Positions 51,134 to 60,487 of a stretch of DNA of 64,000 nt are shown one piece after another. Below the pieces are notes generated by a model that did not search any database, was not told the DNA's origin, and saw nothing but the letters and a program-made list of their open reading frames with translations. The position numbers and the translations under genes are program-made. This DNA is from JAPSGM01 sp963777045 (GTDB lineage Bacteria; Chloroflexota; Limnocylindria; QHBO01). Numbering within the stretch: the stretch's first letter is position 1; the number at the start of each line of letters is the position of its first letter. The stretch lies in contig CAVZPD010000010.1 of NCBI GenBank assembly GCA_963777045.1, positions 215,718-279,717 of the forward strand. Direction: 5' to 3'.

Positions 51134-52216
51134 ATGGAGGCTGATCAGCCGATGCAAGATGACGAGCGCCCCGAGCGTGACGAGCGTGACGAGCGCAGCG
51201 AGAGGCGGGAGCGCGATCCCGCCGATGCAGAGTCCCCGCAGGCTGCCGAGCCGCCGCACGAGCCCGACCCGGTAGCCGAGCCCGGCGGGGCCGAAGAGTT
51301 CGAAACGGCAACCTGGCCGCAGCAGGACCTGGACGAGCAGCCGGCGGACCGAGAGCCCGAGGCTGACTCGGCGCCACCGCCATCCGAGGTCGAAGCCTAC
51401 GCAGCCGACCCCGGGGCGCCGGCAGCGCCGCTTGCCGCGCACAGCGTGCCCGCCACGGAGCCGGGCGAGAGCACACGCTGCCCTCGCTGCGGGACCGAGA
51501 ACCGGCCGGGCATCTCCTTCTGCCGCAACTGCGGACAGCGGCTCGTGGCGGCAGGGGCGCCGGCGACCGTCGCCCGTCCGGCGGCGCCGGAAGGCAGCCA
51601 GGCGTGCCCGCGCTGCGGGACGCATAACCGGGCCGGCGTGGCCTTCTGCCAGAACTGCGGTGCCAACCTGCGCGGAGCGGCCGACGGCTACGTGCCGCCC
51701 GCCGTGGCCGCCGGCAGCGCGACGCCCGCCGTGGCCGAGTCGGGCGGTCCGGCCCTGCTTGGCCCCGCGGTGCTCCTCATCGGGGCGATCGGCATCATCA
51801 CCGCCTGGCTGCTCCCCTTCGCCGTGGGGAGCGGTTCGCTCTGGGACCAGTCGTACGGCCGGTCCGACGGCTACGGCATCGCCTTCTGGTCGACCTACGA
51901 GTCGGTTCCCGCGCTGGCCGAGCAGGTCTACCTGGGCCTGGCAGCCGCCGCCCCGCTGCTGGTACTGCTTCTGGTGGCACTGGCAATCGGCGGGTTCCTG
52001 CGGCCGGCCCCCGCGGCGCTGCAGCTGGCGGGCCTCGTCGTCGCGCTGCTGTGGGCCATCGGCCTGGCGGTCCTGTTCGCCGTCGTGGAGGTCTTCGGCG
52101 GTGCCGGTGGGGAGTTGGTCGACATCCTGCGCGACCTCAGCCCGGGCGGAATCATCTTCATGCTGGCATCGCTGATCGTCATCATCGGCGCGCTCACGCG
52201 CATCGGGCGGAGCTGA
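51134..52216 (+). CDS. Membrane protein with two zinc ribbons and an acidic N-terminus
   Basis: A 360-residue protein. Residues 1-110 are highly charged and disordered (DDERPERDERDERSERRERD). Two zinc ribbons follow: CPRCGTENRPGISFCRNCG and CPRCGTHNRAGVAFCQNCG, about 40 residues apart. After them come four membrane helices (LLGPAVLLIGAIGIITAWLLPFAVG and others). It resembles zinc-ribbon membrane proteins of unknown role. ATG 51134 is used; ATG 51152, with GGAGG about 11 nt upstream, is an alternative. A TATGAT box at 51105-51110 may give it its own promoter inside the purine operon. Confidence 0.72.
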   Translation: MEADQPMQDDERPERDERDERSERRERDPADAESPQAAEPPHEPDPVAEPGGAEEFETATWPQQDLDEQPADREPEADSAPPPSEVEAYAADPGAPAAPLAAHSVPATEPGESTRCPRCGTENRPGISFCRNCGQRLVAAGAPATVARPAAPEGSQACPRCGTHNRAGVAFCQNCGANLRGAADGYVPPAVAAGSATPAVAESGGPALLGPAVLLIGAIGIITAWLLPFAVGSGSLWDQSYGRSDGYGIAFWSTYESVPALAEQVYLGLAAAAPLLVLLLVALAIGGFLRPAPAALQLAGLVVALLWAIGLAVLFAVVEVFGGAGGELVDILRDLSPGGIIFMLASLIVIIGALTRIGRS

Positions 52217-52218
52217 GC

Positions 52219-52942
52219 GTGGCCGATCAGTATTGCCCCAGCTGCGGCACCGAGGTCGACGCCAATGCCCGCTTCTGCCCGACCTGCGGCCAGACGCTGC
52301 TGGAGGATGCCCGGGACGAGCAGGTCGACGAGACGGAGACGGCGGAGCCGGCGGCGATCCCGGCTGCTCCAGCGTGGCCGGAAGCCGAACCGCCGCGCAC
52401 CGAGCCGCGAGCGACCGAGCGCGAGCCGGCTGAGATGGAACCGGCGAGATCCGGGGACGGCCGGCAGCGGCCCACGACGCACCGGGAGCCGCGCGCCCAC
52501 CGGCCCGGCAGCGTCTGCCGGCGAACTACCTCCGCCCGGGGCGCCTCCGCCGCCGCGGTCCGAGCCCGACGATGGTGGCGAGCTGCCCATCACGGTGCCG
52601 ACCATGCTCTCCGGCTGGCTCATCGGTGCGGGCAGCGGCCTGGCCGCGCTGACCCTTCTGCCGCGGCTGTTGAGCGTCCTGAACGTCTTCATCTTCCTGG
52701 CGCTGCTGTGGGTGACCGCCACCGTCTTCCTGGCCGATCGCCTGCCACAGTTCGCCCAGCAGCGCCTCGCCATCCTGGCGGTGGTGATGGTCGCCCTGGG
52801 CGCCGCGCTCGACCGGGCTGCGTTCCGGGTAAACGGCGTCGAGAGCATCTTCCTGATCATGATGCTCGTGGCCGCCGCCGGCGTGCTGCTGCTGGAGCTG
52901 GGGCGTGATCGACCCATGCCGCCGCCAGGCGGCTCCGCGTGA
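52219..52942 (+). pseudogene. Second zinc-ribbon membrane protein, one frameshift
   Basis: GTG 52219 begins VADQYCPSCGTEVDANARFCPTCGQTLLEDA, one zinc ribbon, then an acidic Pro/Ala/Glu linker. The frame changes by +1 between about 52450 and 52530. The second frame reads GELPITVPTMLSGWLIGAGSG and three further membrane helices (NVFIFLALLWVTATVFLAD, LAILAVVMVALGAALDRA, FLIMMLVAAAGVLLLEL) to the stop at 52942. It is a paralogue of the preceding gene by layout. The gene is either frameshifted, uses programmed frameshifting, or carries a base-calling error in the GC-rich linker. Confidence 0.6.
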
Positions 52943-52961
52943 CGGGGGACCGCGTCCGCCC

Positions 52962-55187
52962 GTGAGCACCGCCCCGCCCGTCGAGCGGCATGGGTTGACG
53001 GAAGAGGAGTATCGGCTCGTCACGGAGAAGCTCGGCCGCCGGCCGAACGCCGTGGAGCTGGGCATGTTCGGCGCCATGTGGTCCGAGCATTGCGCCTACA
53101 AGCACTCCCGGCCGCTGCTCGGCCGCTTCCCGACCACCGGCCAGCGCGTCCTGGTGGGGCCGGGCGAGAACGCGGGAGTGCTCGACATCGGGGACGGGCT
53201 GGCGGTCGTCTTCAAGGTCGAGTCGCACAACCATCCCTCCGCCGTGGAGCCGTACCAGGGCGCGGCCACCGGCGTCGGCGGGATCATCCGCGACATCTTC
53301 ACCATGGGCGCGAGGCCGATGGCGCTGCTCAACTCGCTCCGCTTTGGTCCGCTTCAGCCGCAGGAGGATCCGAGCGGCATGACCGATGCCGCAGCAGCCA
53401 CCCGGAACCGCTACCTGTTCGATGGCGTGGTGGCGGGGATCGCCGGCTACGGAAACTGCATCGGCATTCCCGACGTGGGCGGCGAGCTGGCCTTCGATCC
53501 GGGGTACAGCGGCAACCCGCTCGTCAATGCCATGTGCCTGGGCATCGCACGGCACGAGGAGATCACGCTGGCCCGCGCCGCCGGCCCTGGCAACGCGCTG
53601 GTGCTGGTGGGCGCCGCCACCGGGCGCGACGGGATCCAGGGTGCATCGTTCGCATCGGCCAACCTGGGCGATGACCGTGACGAGCGCCGGCCCGCGGTGC
53701 AGGTCGGCAACCCTTTCCTGGAGAAGCTGCTGATGGAGGCGTGCCTCGAGCTCTCCGGCTCGGACGCCGTGGTGGCCATGCAGGACCTGGGTGCCGCCGG
53801 GCTGACCTGCGCCCTCAGCGAGCTGTCAGCGCGGGGCGGCTGCGGCGCGGAGGTGGACCTGGACCTCGTCCCGGCACGCGAGCGCGACATGACCGGCTAC
53901 GAGCTGTTGCTCTCCGAGTCGCAGGAGCGGATGCTGCTGGTGGTGCGCGCTGGCCGCGAGTCCGAGGTGCAGCGCGCCTTCGAGCGCTACGAGCTGCACG
54001 CGGTGACGATCGGCCGGGTGATTGCCGAGCCGGAGGTGCGCGCCACCTTCGCCGGTGAGCTGGTCTGCCGCGTCCCCGGTCGCGCGCTGGCGGACGACGC
54101 GCCGCGCTACGTTCGCCCCATGGCGCCGCCCCCCGAGCTCGCCGCTCGCCGAGCCGATGCGCCCCGCGCGCTCGCCCGCGAGATCCCCCGCTCCGCGACG
54201 CTGATCGCGCTGCTGTCGAGCCCCAACCTGCGCAGCCGCCGGCCCATCTGGCGTCGCTACGACCACATGAATGGGATCAACACTCTCGTTGGACCGGGGC
54301 ATGGCGACGCGGCCCTGCTTCGCGTCAAGGGGACGACGCGCGCCATCGCGGTCAGCCTCGACGGCCCCGGACGCCTCGGTGCGCTCGACCCTCGCCTGGC
54401 CGGCGCCGCAGCCGTGCTGGAGGGCGCGCTCAACGTGGCCTGCTCAGGCGCCGTGCCGATCGGCATCACGAACTGCCTCAACTTCGCGTCACCGGAAGAG
54501 CCTGCCGGCTACTGGCAGCTCTCCGAGGCGATCGACGGGATGGCCGAAGCCTGCAGCGTGCTGCAGCTGCCCGTCGTCTCCGGCAACGTCAGCCTCTACA
54601 ACGAGACGCCCGACGGACCGATTCTCCCGACACCGGTGGTCGGGACCATCGGCCTGCTCGAGGATCGGTCCAGGGCCGTACCGATGCGGTGGCGCGAGGG
54701 GGACGAGCTCCTACTTCTCGGCCCGCTCACCGACGACGCCGGCTCGCTGGCGGCTTCCGAGCTCGCCTGGTCGCGCGGCCACGTCGGCGGCGAGCCTTCG
54801 CTCGACCTGGAGACGGGCGCCGCCCTCGTCCGGCTGCTGGCCCGTCTCGCCGGGGCAGGGCTCGTCGCGGGCCTGCACGACGCGAGCGTCGGGGGACTGG
54901 CGGTCGCCATGGCGAGGATGGCGATCGAGTCGGTCTGTGGCGCGGCGGTCGGTATCAGGGACGCGCAGCTTCCCGCAGCCGTCCTCTTCGGCGAGAGAAC
55001 CGGGAGGGTGCTGGCCGCCGTGCCCTCCGCTTCCCAGCAGCAGGTGCGGGCGCTCGCCGACGAGTTTGGCGTCCCCTCGCTGCACCTCGGGCGGGCCGGC
55101 GGCGACATGCTCCGGATCGCGTGCGGGACCAGCCTGATCGAGGCGAGCGTGGACCAGCTGCGGGAGGCCTGGCAGGCGAGCTTCTAG
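52962..55187 (+). CDS. purL: FGAM synthase large subunit PurL (small type)
   Basis: A 741-residue ATP-dependent amidoligase, step 4 of purine synthesis, of the short type that works with PurS and PurQ. GMFGAMWSEHCAYKHSRPLL, FKVESHNHPSAVEPYQGAATGVGGIIRDIFTMGARP, ISLYNETPDG-like (NVSLYNETPDGPILPTPVVG) and LHDASVGGLAVAMA are present. GTG 52962 begins 19 bp after the zinc-ribbon gene. The convergent small gene on the other strand overlaps its stop by 4 bp. Confidence 0.97.
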   Translation: MSTAPPVERHGLTEEEYRLVTEKLGRRPNAVELGMFGAMWSEHCAYKHSRPLLGRFPTTGQRVLVGPGENAGVLDIGDGLAVVFKVESHNHPSAVEPYQGAATGVGGIIRDIFTMGARPMALLNSLRFGPLQPQEDPSGMTDAAAATRNRYLFDGVVAGIAGYGNCIGIPDVGGELAFDPGYSGNPLVNAMCLGIARHEEITLARAAGPGNALVLVGAATGRDGIQGASFASANLGDDRDERRPAVQVGNPFLEKLLMEACLELSGSDAVVAMQDLGAAGLTCALSELSARGGCGAEVDLDLVPARERDMTGYELLLSESQERMLLVVRAGRESEVQRAFERYELHAVTIGRVIAEPEVRATFAGELVCRVPGRALADDAPRYVRPMAPPPELAARRADAPRALAREIPRSATLIALLSSPNLRSRRPIWRRYDHMNGINTLVGPGHGDAALLRVKGTTRAIAVSLDGPGRLGALDPRLAGAAAVLEGALNVACSGAVPIGITNCLNFASPEEPAGYWQLSEAIDGMAEACSVLQLPVVSGNVSLYNETPDGPILPTPVVGTIGLLEDRSRAVPMRWREGDELLLLGPLTDDAGSLAASELAWSRGHVGGEPSLDLETGAALVRLLARLAGAGLVAGLHDASVGGLAVAMARMAIESVCGAAVGIRDAQLPAAVLFGERTGRVLAAVPSASQQQVRALADEFGVPSLHLGRAGGDMLRIACGTSLIEASVDQLREAWQASF

Positions 55188-55414
55188 GTGTCCGAGCCGC
55201 CGGCGGTTCGGTCGTCGATTGCTTCGAGGCCCAGTGAGGCCAGCATGGGGTCGCCATCGAGTGACGGCTTCGGACGACGACGCGCGTCACCCGCGGCGGC
55301 GTCTGGCACCTTTCGGGCGTGCCGGTGTCGCCACCATCCCACGCAGAGCAGGATCACGCCGGCGAGACCGGCGAGCCCTGCCATGCCGACGAGGAGCGGT
55401 CCGGGATCGGTCAC
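55184..55414 (-). CDS. Small single-span membrane protein
   Basis: A 76-residue protein with one membrane helix (LLVGMAGLAGLAGVILLCVGWW), then a basic stretch (RHRHARK), so the tail is cytoplasmic. The GTG overlaps the stop of the GGDEF/HD-GYP gene (GTGA), and it is therefore co-translated with it. No family is recognised. It might be an accessory of the signalling protein. Confidence 0.6.
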   Translation of the reverse strand: MTDPGPLLVGMAGLAGLAGVILLCVGWWRHRHARKVPDAAAGDARRRPKPSLDGDPMLASLGLEAIDDRTAGGSDT

Positions 55415-57078
55415 CCGGTTGCCTCACGGACAGCATGCGGCCCGGCCCCGTTGCGGCCGGCGTGCTCGTGGACGTGGCTGTCGAGGGAGGTCACCGGCGT
55501 CGTCTCGGCCGGTCGCGCACCCAGGACGCGCGCCGCCGCGTTGGGGTCGATCCGCGCGAGTCCGCCTCGAGCACGTTCGTGGAGCCGGTAGACCTCCTCC
55601 AGGCCGTCCGGTGGCACGCCGCGCGCGTAGATCTCGCAGAAGAGCTCCACGACGTCGGGATCGAACTGCGTCCCGGCGTGCAGCCGCAGCTCGTCCAGCG
55701 CCTCGTCGTGCGACCGGGCTCCCTTGTAGGGGCGGTCGTTGACCATGGCATGGTACGCATCAGCCACCGCGACGATGCGGGCGCCGATCGGGATCTCGTT
55801 GCCACGGAGGCCGTGCGGGTAGCCGCCGCCATTGAAGCGTTCGTGGTGATGGAGGACGACGGGGATCGCATCGCGCAGGGCGGAAGCCTGCTCCAGGATG
55901 ACCTGCCCGATGCGCGGATGCTCGCCGATCGTCTGCCACTCGCCGTCGGTCAGCGGGGTCGGCTTGTCCAGGATGTCCGACGGCACAGCCAGCTTCCCCA
56001 GGTCGTGGAGCAGGCTGGCGATGCGGATCCGCTCGATCTCCACGTCGGGAAGCTGCATCTGCAGGCCGAGGCCGGTCGCGAGCGAGGCGATCATGTCAGA
56101 GGGACGGCCACGATGGTGAGGCTGGGGCGCGAGCACCGATGCGAGCGCCTCGGCCGCACTGTCGCTGGCCCAGCGACCGAGAGCGCTGGCTGCGGCCCGG
56201 TGCTCCTGGGAGATGGGCGCTCGTCGAACGAGCATGGTCTCATCGAGGTCGCGGTAGATGTAGACGCGGTCGCGACCCAGCGACTTGGCCGCGTACATGG
56301 CTGCATCGGCCTGGTCGACCAGTGCATCGACCTGCAGCTGGGAGCCGACGCCGCCGGCGACGCCGGCGCTGATGGTGACGCCGATCGTCTGCCTTCCGGC
56401 GATGACCAGGTGCTGCTGCGCGACCAGCGTCCGCAGCTTCTCGGCGAGCACCGCCGCCTCGGTCGGCGAGGTCTCGGGCAGGATCAGCATGAACTCCTCG
56501 CCCCCGTAGCGACCGAAGAGGTCCGAGGTGCGAACCTTGTCGGCGACGAGCGAGGCTACCTGGCGCAGGACGGCGTCGCCGGACTTGTGTCCGTAGGTGT
56601 CGTTGACCTGCTTGAAGCGGTCCAGGTCGATGAACGCAACCGAGAGCCACTTGTGGTGCCTGGTCGCTCGCTCGACCTCCGTGACCAGGGTCGTGAGCAG
56701 CGTCTCGCGGTTGGCGACGCCGGTCAGGCGGTCGTGCGTGGCCCGCGCCTCGGTCTGCAGGAATGCACCCGACGCCGCGTTGAAGGCCCGGGCCAACCTC
56801 CGCTCTGCCGGCACGCCTCCCTCCCGGATGCGGATCGGCACGTCCGACTCGAGCGTCTCCTCGAGCGCGCCGGCGACGCGGTTCAGTCGCCATCCGAAGT
56901 AGCTCCAGGCCACGAGTGCCATCGAGGTCATCCCGGAGATGACGCCCAGCCCGGCGAGCAGCAGCTGCATATTGCGCTCGGCGGGCGTCGCGTTCGGGTG
57001 CACCGCCATGGCGACGCTGACGAACAGTGTCACCGCAAGGGGAGCAAGGAACCCCAGCGCTCGAGCGAGCTTGAGCAT
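55411..57078 (-). CDS. Membrane GGDEF and HD-GYP cyclic-di-GMP signalling protein
   Basis: A 555-residue protein with two N-terminal membrane helices (FLAPLAVTLFVSVAMAV and LLLAGLGVISGMTSMALVAW). A GGDEF domain (about residues 125-285) follows, with the active site DLFGRYGGEEFMLILPE. An HD-GYP domain (about 310-490) has HD in LLHDLGKLAVPSDILDK and HHERFNGGGYPHGLRGNEIPIGARI. The first domain should make and the second degrade c-di-GMP, so net activity is unclear. No I-site RxxD is obvious five residues before GGEEF. ATG 57078 opens the first helix. It is divergent from purF. Confidence 0.92.
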   Translation of the reverse strand: MLKLARALGFLAPLAVTLFVSVAMAVHPNATPAERNMQLLLAGLGVISGMTSMALVAWSYFGWRLNRVAGALEETLESDVPIRIREGGVPAERRLARAFNAASGAFLQTEARATHDRLTGVANRETLLTTLVTEVERATRHHKWLSVAFIDLDRFKQVNDTYGHKSGDAVLRQVASLVADKVRTSDLFGRYGGEEFMLILPETSPTEAAVLAEKLRTLVAQQHLVIAGRQTIGVTISAGVAGGVGSQLQVDALVDQADAAMYAAKSLGRDRVYIYRDLDETMLVRRAPISQEHRAAASALGRWASDSAAEALASVLAPQPHHRGRPSDMIASLATGLGLQMQLPDVEIERIRIASLLHDLGKLAVPSDILDKPTPLTDGEWQTIGEHPRIGQVILEQASALRDAIPVVLHHHERFNGGGYPHGLRGNEIPIGARIVAVADAYHAMVNDRPYKGARSHDEALDELRLHAGTQFDPDVVELFCEIYARGVPPDGLEEVYRLHERARGGLARIDPNAAARVLGARPAETTPVTSLDSHVHEHAGRNGAGPHAVREATG

Positions 57079-57297
57079 GCCACCTCGTCCTGCCGAATCT
57101 GGATGATCGACGCTATGGCCGGCAGGATGCTCGCCGCCGGTTCGCGGCGCCATGGGTCGATGGTCACGCGTTGCGAGGCGGCACCCACCGCGCGGCGGCG
57201 CAGACGCGCGAGTGCGGTGCAGTGGAGTACCCGACCGGTACCTTCGGGCGCGGCTCCAGGAGGGCCAACGCCACGCACGCCGGCCGCTGGCGCCCGG

Positions 57298-57303
57298 TAT
57301 CAT
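57298..57303 (+). promoter_or_regulatory. -10 box of purF (leaderless)
   Basis: TATCAT lies 7 nt before the purF GTG at 57311, with the same TATCATCGG string as ftcD and hutU. Confidence 0.55.
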
Positions 57304-57310
57304 CGGCCGC

Positions 57311-58780
57311 GTGCCCCAGCTGCCGGCCTACGAGGCTCACGGTCCGCGCGAGGAGTGCGGCGTGGTGGGCATCCACGCGCCCGGCGCCCCGGTCGCCCGC
57401 CTGGCGTACGTCGGCCTCCACGCGCTGCAGCACCGGGGCCAGGAATCGGCCGGGATCGCGGTCTCGGACGGGACGCGGCTGACCCTCCACAAGCGCCTGG
57501 GACTCGTCAGCCAGGTCTTCGACGAGGAGACGCTCTCGCGGCTGGAGCACGACGGCGATGAGGATGCGCCGCACATCGGCATCGGGCACACCCGCTACTC
57601 GACCACCGGCAGCAACTCACTGCCGAACGTGCAGCCCGTCTTCGCCTCGTCCGACCTGGGCGAGCTGATGCTGGGCCACAACGGCAACCTGACCAACGCC
57701 ACCTGGCTGCGCGACGGGCTGGCCGAGCAGGGCGTGGAGTTCGCCACCGCGAGCGACACCGAGGTGCTGGCCAAGCTGATCGCCCACGCGCCCGGGCGCA
57801 CGTGGGCCCAGCGCGTCGAGCACGCCTTCCACCGGGCATCGGGCGCGTTTACCTTCACCATGCTGACCGAACGTGCGCTCGTCGCCGCGCGCGACCCGGT
57901 CGGCTTCCGGCCCCTGGCACTCGGACGCCTTCCCGCCGCCGACGGCCGTCCAGCTGGGTGGGCCGTCGCCTCCGAGAGCGCCGCGCTGGACGCCATGGGC
58001 GCCGCCTTCGTCCGCGACGTGGAGCCGGGCGAGGTGCTGACCATCGACGACGAGGGAGTCCATTCGCACCGTGTCTCGCTCCCCGGGCGCAGCGAGCGCC
58101 TCTGCGTCTTCGAGTTCGTCTACCTGGCACGGCCGGACAGCGTGATCGGCGGCCGACTGCTCTACGAGGCGCGGATGGCCATGGGCCGGCGCCTGGCCGT
58201 GGAGCATCCGGCCGAGGCCGACCTTGTCATCCCGGTTCCCGACAGCGCCATCCCGGCCGCGATCGGGTATGCCGAGCAGGCGGGCCTGCCGTACCGCGAG
58301 GGCCTGATCAAGAACCGATACGTCGGCCGCACCTTCATCCAGCCGCAGCAGCGCTCGCGCGAGACCGCCGTGCAGATGAAGTACAACCCGCTGCCCGAGG
58401 TGCTGTCGGGGAAGCGGGTGGTCATGGTGGACGACTCCATCGTGCGGGGCACGACCACCGGTCCCACCGTCGAGATGCTGCGGCGTGCCGGCGCACGCGA
58501 GGTGCACGTCCGCATCCACTCGCCGCAGATGAAGTTCCCCTGCTACATGGGCGTCGACACCGGTCGCCGTGCCGAGCTCGTCGCCGCGACGCACACGCTC
58601 GAGGAGATCCGCCTCCGCATCGGCGCCGACTCGCTGGGCTACCTCTCGGAAGAAGGGCTGCGCGCGGCGGTCGGGCGCGAGGAGGACGGCGAACGGCGGC
58701 ACTGCACCGCCTGCTTCGACGGGCGCTACCCGGTGGATGTCCCGCTGGACGTCGACAAGTTCGCGCTGGAGCGCGGCTAG
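57311..58780 (+). CDS. purF: Amidophosphoribosyltransferase
   Basis: A 489-residue enzyme for the first committed step of purine synthesis. The nucleophile is Cys16 in PREECGVVGIH, so a 15-residue propeptide must be cut off, as in Bacillus-type enzymes. YVGLHALQHRGQESAGIAV, IGHTRYSTTGSNSLPNVQP, and the PRPP-binding motif VVMVDDSIVRGTTTGP are clear. Cysteines in KFPCYMGVDTG and RRHCTACFDGRYPVD fit a [4Fe-4S] cluster of that type, which makes the enzyme oxygen-sensitive. It heads the purF-purM-purN unit. Confidence 0.97.
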   Translation: MPQLPAYEAHGPREECGVVGIHAPGAPVARLAYVGLHALQHRGQESAGIAVSDGTRLTLHKRLGLVSQVFDEETLSRLEHDGDEDAPHIGIGHTRYSTTGSNSLPNVQPVFASSDLGELMLGHNGNLTNATWLRDGLAEQGVEFATASDTEVLAKLIAHAPGRTWAQRVEHAFHRASGAFTFTMLTERALVAARDPVGFRPLALGRLPAADGRPAGWAVASESAALDAMGAAFVRDVEPGEVLTIDDEGVHSHRVSLPGRSERLCVFEFVYLARPDSVIGGRLLYEARMAMGRRLAVEHPAEADLVIPVPDSAIPAAIGYAEQAGLPYREGLIKNRYVGRTFIQPQQRSRETAVQMKYNPLPEVLSGKRVVMVDDSIVRGTTTGPTVEMLRRAGAREVHVRIHSPQMKFPCYMGVDTGRRAELVAATHTLEEIRLRIGADSLGYLSEEGLRAAVGREEDGERRHCTACFDGRYPVDVPLDVDKFALERG

Positions 58781-58781
58781 C

Positions 58782-59813
58782 GTGGCGCGCAGCTACCGGG
58801 AGGCCGGCGTGGACGTGGACGAGGCGCGCCGCACGGTGGAGCTGATCGGCCGGGCGGCGGCGGCCACGGCAACGCCCGCGGTGCTGGCGGGGATCGGCGG
58901 CTTCGGCAGCCTCTTCCGTTTCGACCCGGCCCCGTATCCCGACCCGGTGCTGGTCGCTTCGACCGATGGGGTCGGCACCAAGCTCAAGGTGGCCGTCGCA
59001 CTCGGCCGCCACGACACCATCGGCGTCGACCTCGTCAACCACTGCATCAACGATATTGCGGTCCAGGGCGCCGATCCGCTCTTCTTCCTCGACTACCTCG
59101 CCACCGGCGTCCTGCGCGCCGACGTTGCGGAGCAGATCGTCGGCGGCATCGCCGCCGCCTGCGCTGCGGCCGGGGTGGCGCTGGTCGGCGGAGAGACGGC
59201 CGAGATGCCGGACCTGTACCACGGCAACGACTACGACCTGGCCGGCTTCATCGTCGGCGTGGTGGCGCGGCAGGACGTCATCGACGGCGCGCGGGTGCGT
59301 GCCGGCGACTCGCTGCTCGGCCTGCCCTCGTCCGGTCTCCACACCAACGGCTACTCGCTGGCGCGGCGAGTCCTGCGTCCCGACGATTGGGGCCGCGAAG
59401 CTGCGGGCCTGCGTGGAAGCATCGGCGATGCGCTGCTCGAGCCTCACCGCTCCTACCTCGACGAGATCCGACGGCTGCGCAGGTCGCTGCGCTCGGCCGG
59501 CGGCGACGTGCTCGCCTTTGCGCACATCACCGGCGGCGGCTGGATCGACAACATCCCGCGCACGCTCCCCGCTGGACTGGGGGCCGAGATCGAGTCGGGC
59601 AGCTGGCAGGTGCCGCGCATCTTCAGCCTCATCCAGGAACGCGGCGACATCGACGACGCGGAGATGGTGCGCACCTTCAACCTGGGCATCGGCCTCACCG
59701 CGGTCGTGCGCCCCGAGTTGCTGCAGCCGGCCCTGGCCGCCCTGCCGGATGCCGTCCACATCGGCTCCGTGGTGGAGACGGGAGACGAGGCCACCCGGGT
59801 CCGCTTCAGCTGA
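58782..59813 (+). CDS. purM: AIR synthetase (FGAM cyclo-ligase)
   Basis: A 343-residue enzyme closing the imidazole ring, step 5. YREAGVDVDEARRTVELI, FGSLFRFDPAPYPDPVLVASTDGVGTKLKVA, GVDLVNHCINDIAVQGADPLFFLDYLATG, GGETAEMPDLY and HITGGGWIDNIPRTLPAGLGAEI are the family marks. GTG 58782 lies 1 nt after the purF stop. The stop shares one base with the purN ATG (TGATG). Confidence 0.97.
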   Translation: MARSYREAGVDVDEARRTVELIGRAAAATATPAVLAGIGGFGSLFRFDPAPYPDPVLVASTDGVGTKLKVAVALGRHDTIGVDLVNHCINDIAVQGADPLFFLDYLATGVLRADVAEQIVGGIAAACAAAGVALVGGETAEMPDLYHGNDYDLAGFIVGVVARQDVIDGARVRAGDSLLGLPSSGLHTNGYSLARRVLRPDDWGREAAGLRGSIGDALLEPHRSYLDEIRRLRRSLRSAGGDVLAFAHITGGGWIDNIPRTLPAGLGAEIESGSWQVPRIFSLIQERGDIDDAEMVRTFNLGIGLTAVVRPELLQPALAALPDAVHIGSVVETGDEATRVRFS

Positions 59814-60487
59814 TGCGCCTGGCGATCCTGGTCTCCGGTCGCGGCTCAAACCTGGCGGCGGTGCTGGAGGCGATCGCGGAGGGGCGTCTGGCCGGCGTGG
59901 ATCCGGTGCTCGTGGTCGCGAACCGTGCGGGCATCCCCGCCCTCGAGGCGGCGCGGCATCACGGCGTTCCTGCTCGCGTCCTGCCACGCTCCGACTTCAC
60001 CGACGCCGCAGCCCGCGACGCGGCGGTCGGCCGGGCGCTGGCCGAGGTCGGCGCGGAACTTGCCCTCCTGGCGGGCTATGACCAGCTCCTGCATCGGTCC
60101 TTCTTCGAGGCCTACCGCGGGCGCACGATCAACATCCATCCCAGTCTGCTGCCACGTCACGGTGGCAAGGGCATGATGGGCATGGCGGTCCACGCTGCCG
60201 TCGTGGCGGCCGGCGATGCGGAGACCGGCGTGACCGTCCATTGGGTCACGCCCGAGCTGGATGCCGGTGCGGTCATCGCACAGCGCAGGGTGCCGGTCCA
60301 TGCCGGCGAATCGGCGGCAGGGCTGGCCGCGCGCGTGCTCGCGGTTGAGCATCGGCTCGTCGTCGAGGTCCTGCGCGAGCTATCGGGCGAAGTGGCCGCC
60401 GACGGGGCATCTGGTAGCATGACCGCCGCGTCGCGAGCACCAGAACGCCTCGCCGCGGCTCAGGAGAGGTCTCGCTTCGATGCCTGA
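59813..60487 (+). CDS. purN: GAR formyltransferase (10-formyl-THF dependent)
   Basis: A 224-residue enzyme that formylates GAR with 10-formyl-THF, step 3. AILVSGRGSNLAAVLEAI, the GYDQLLHRSFFEAYRGRTINIHPSLLPRHGG stretch with catalytic Asn and His, and TVHWVTPELDAGAVIAQRRVPV with the catalytic Asp are present. The C-terminal 25 residues are an Ala/Arg-rich extra and overlap the next gene by 8 bp. Its cofactor is the product of the folD/cyclodeaminase route encoded at 17.6-19.2 kb. Confidence 0.95.
   Translation: MRLAILVSGRGSNLAAVLEAIAEGRLAGVDPVLVVANRAGIPALEAARHHGVPARVLPRSDFTDAAARDAAVGRALAEVGAELALLAGYDQLLHRSFFEAYRGRTINIHPSLLPRHGGKGMMGMAVHAAVVAAGDAETGVTVHWVTPELDAGAVIAQRRVPVHAGESAAGLAARVLAVEHRLVVEVLRELSGEVAADGASGSMTAASRAPERLAAAQERSRFDA

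Noticed and set aside
55219..57561. A 780-codon open frame on the plus strand
   Set aside because: It is antisense to the GGDEF/HD-GYP gene and extends into purF in the wrong frame. No motif.
60414..60419. TAGCAT as a promoter for the zinc-ribbon membrane gene
   Set aside because: It lies 61 nt upstream of that gene inside purN coding sequence, and the 8-bp overlap with purN explains translation without it.
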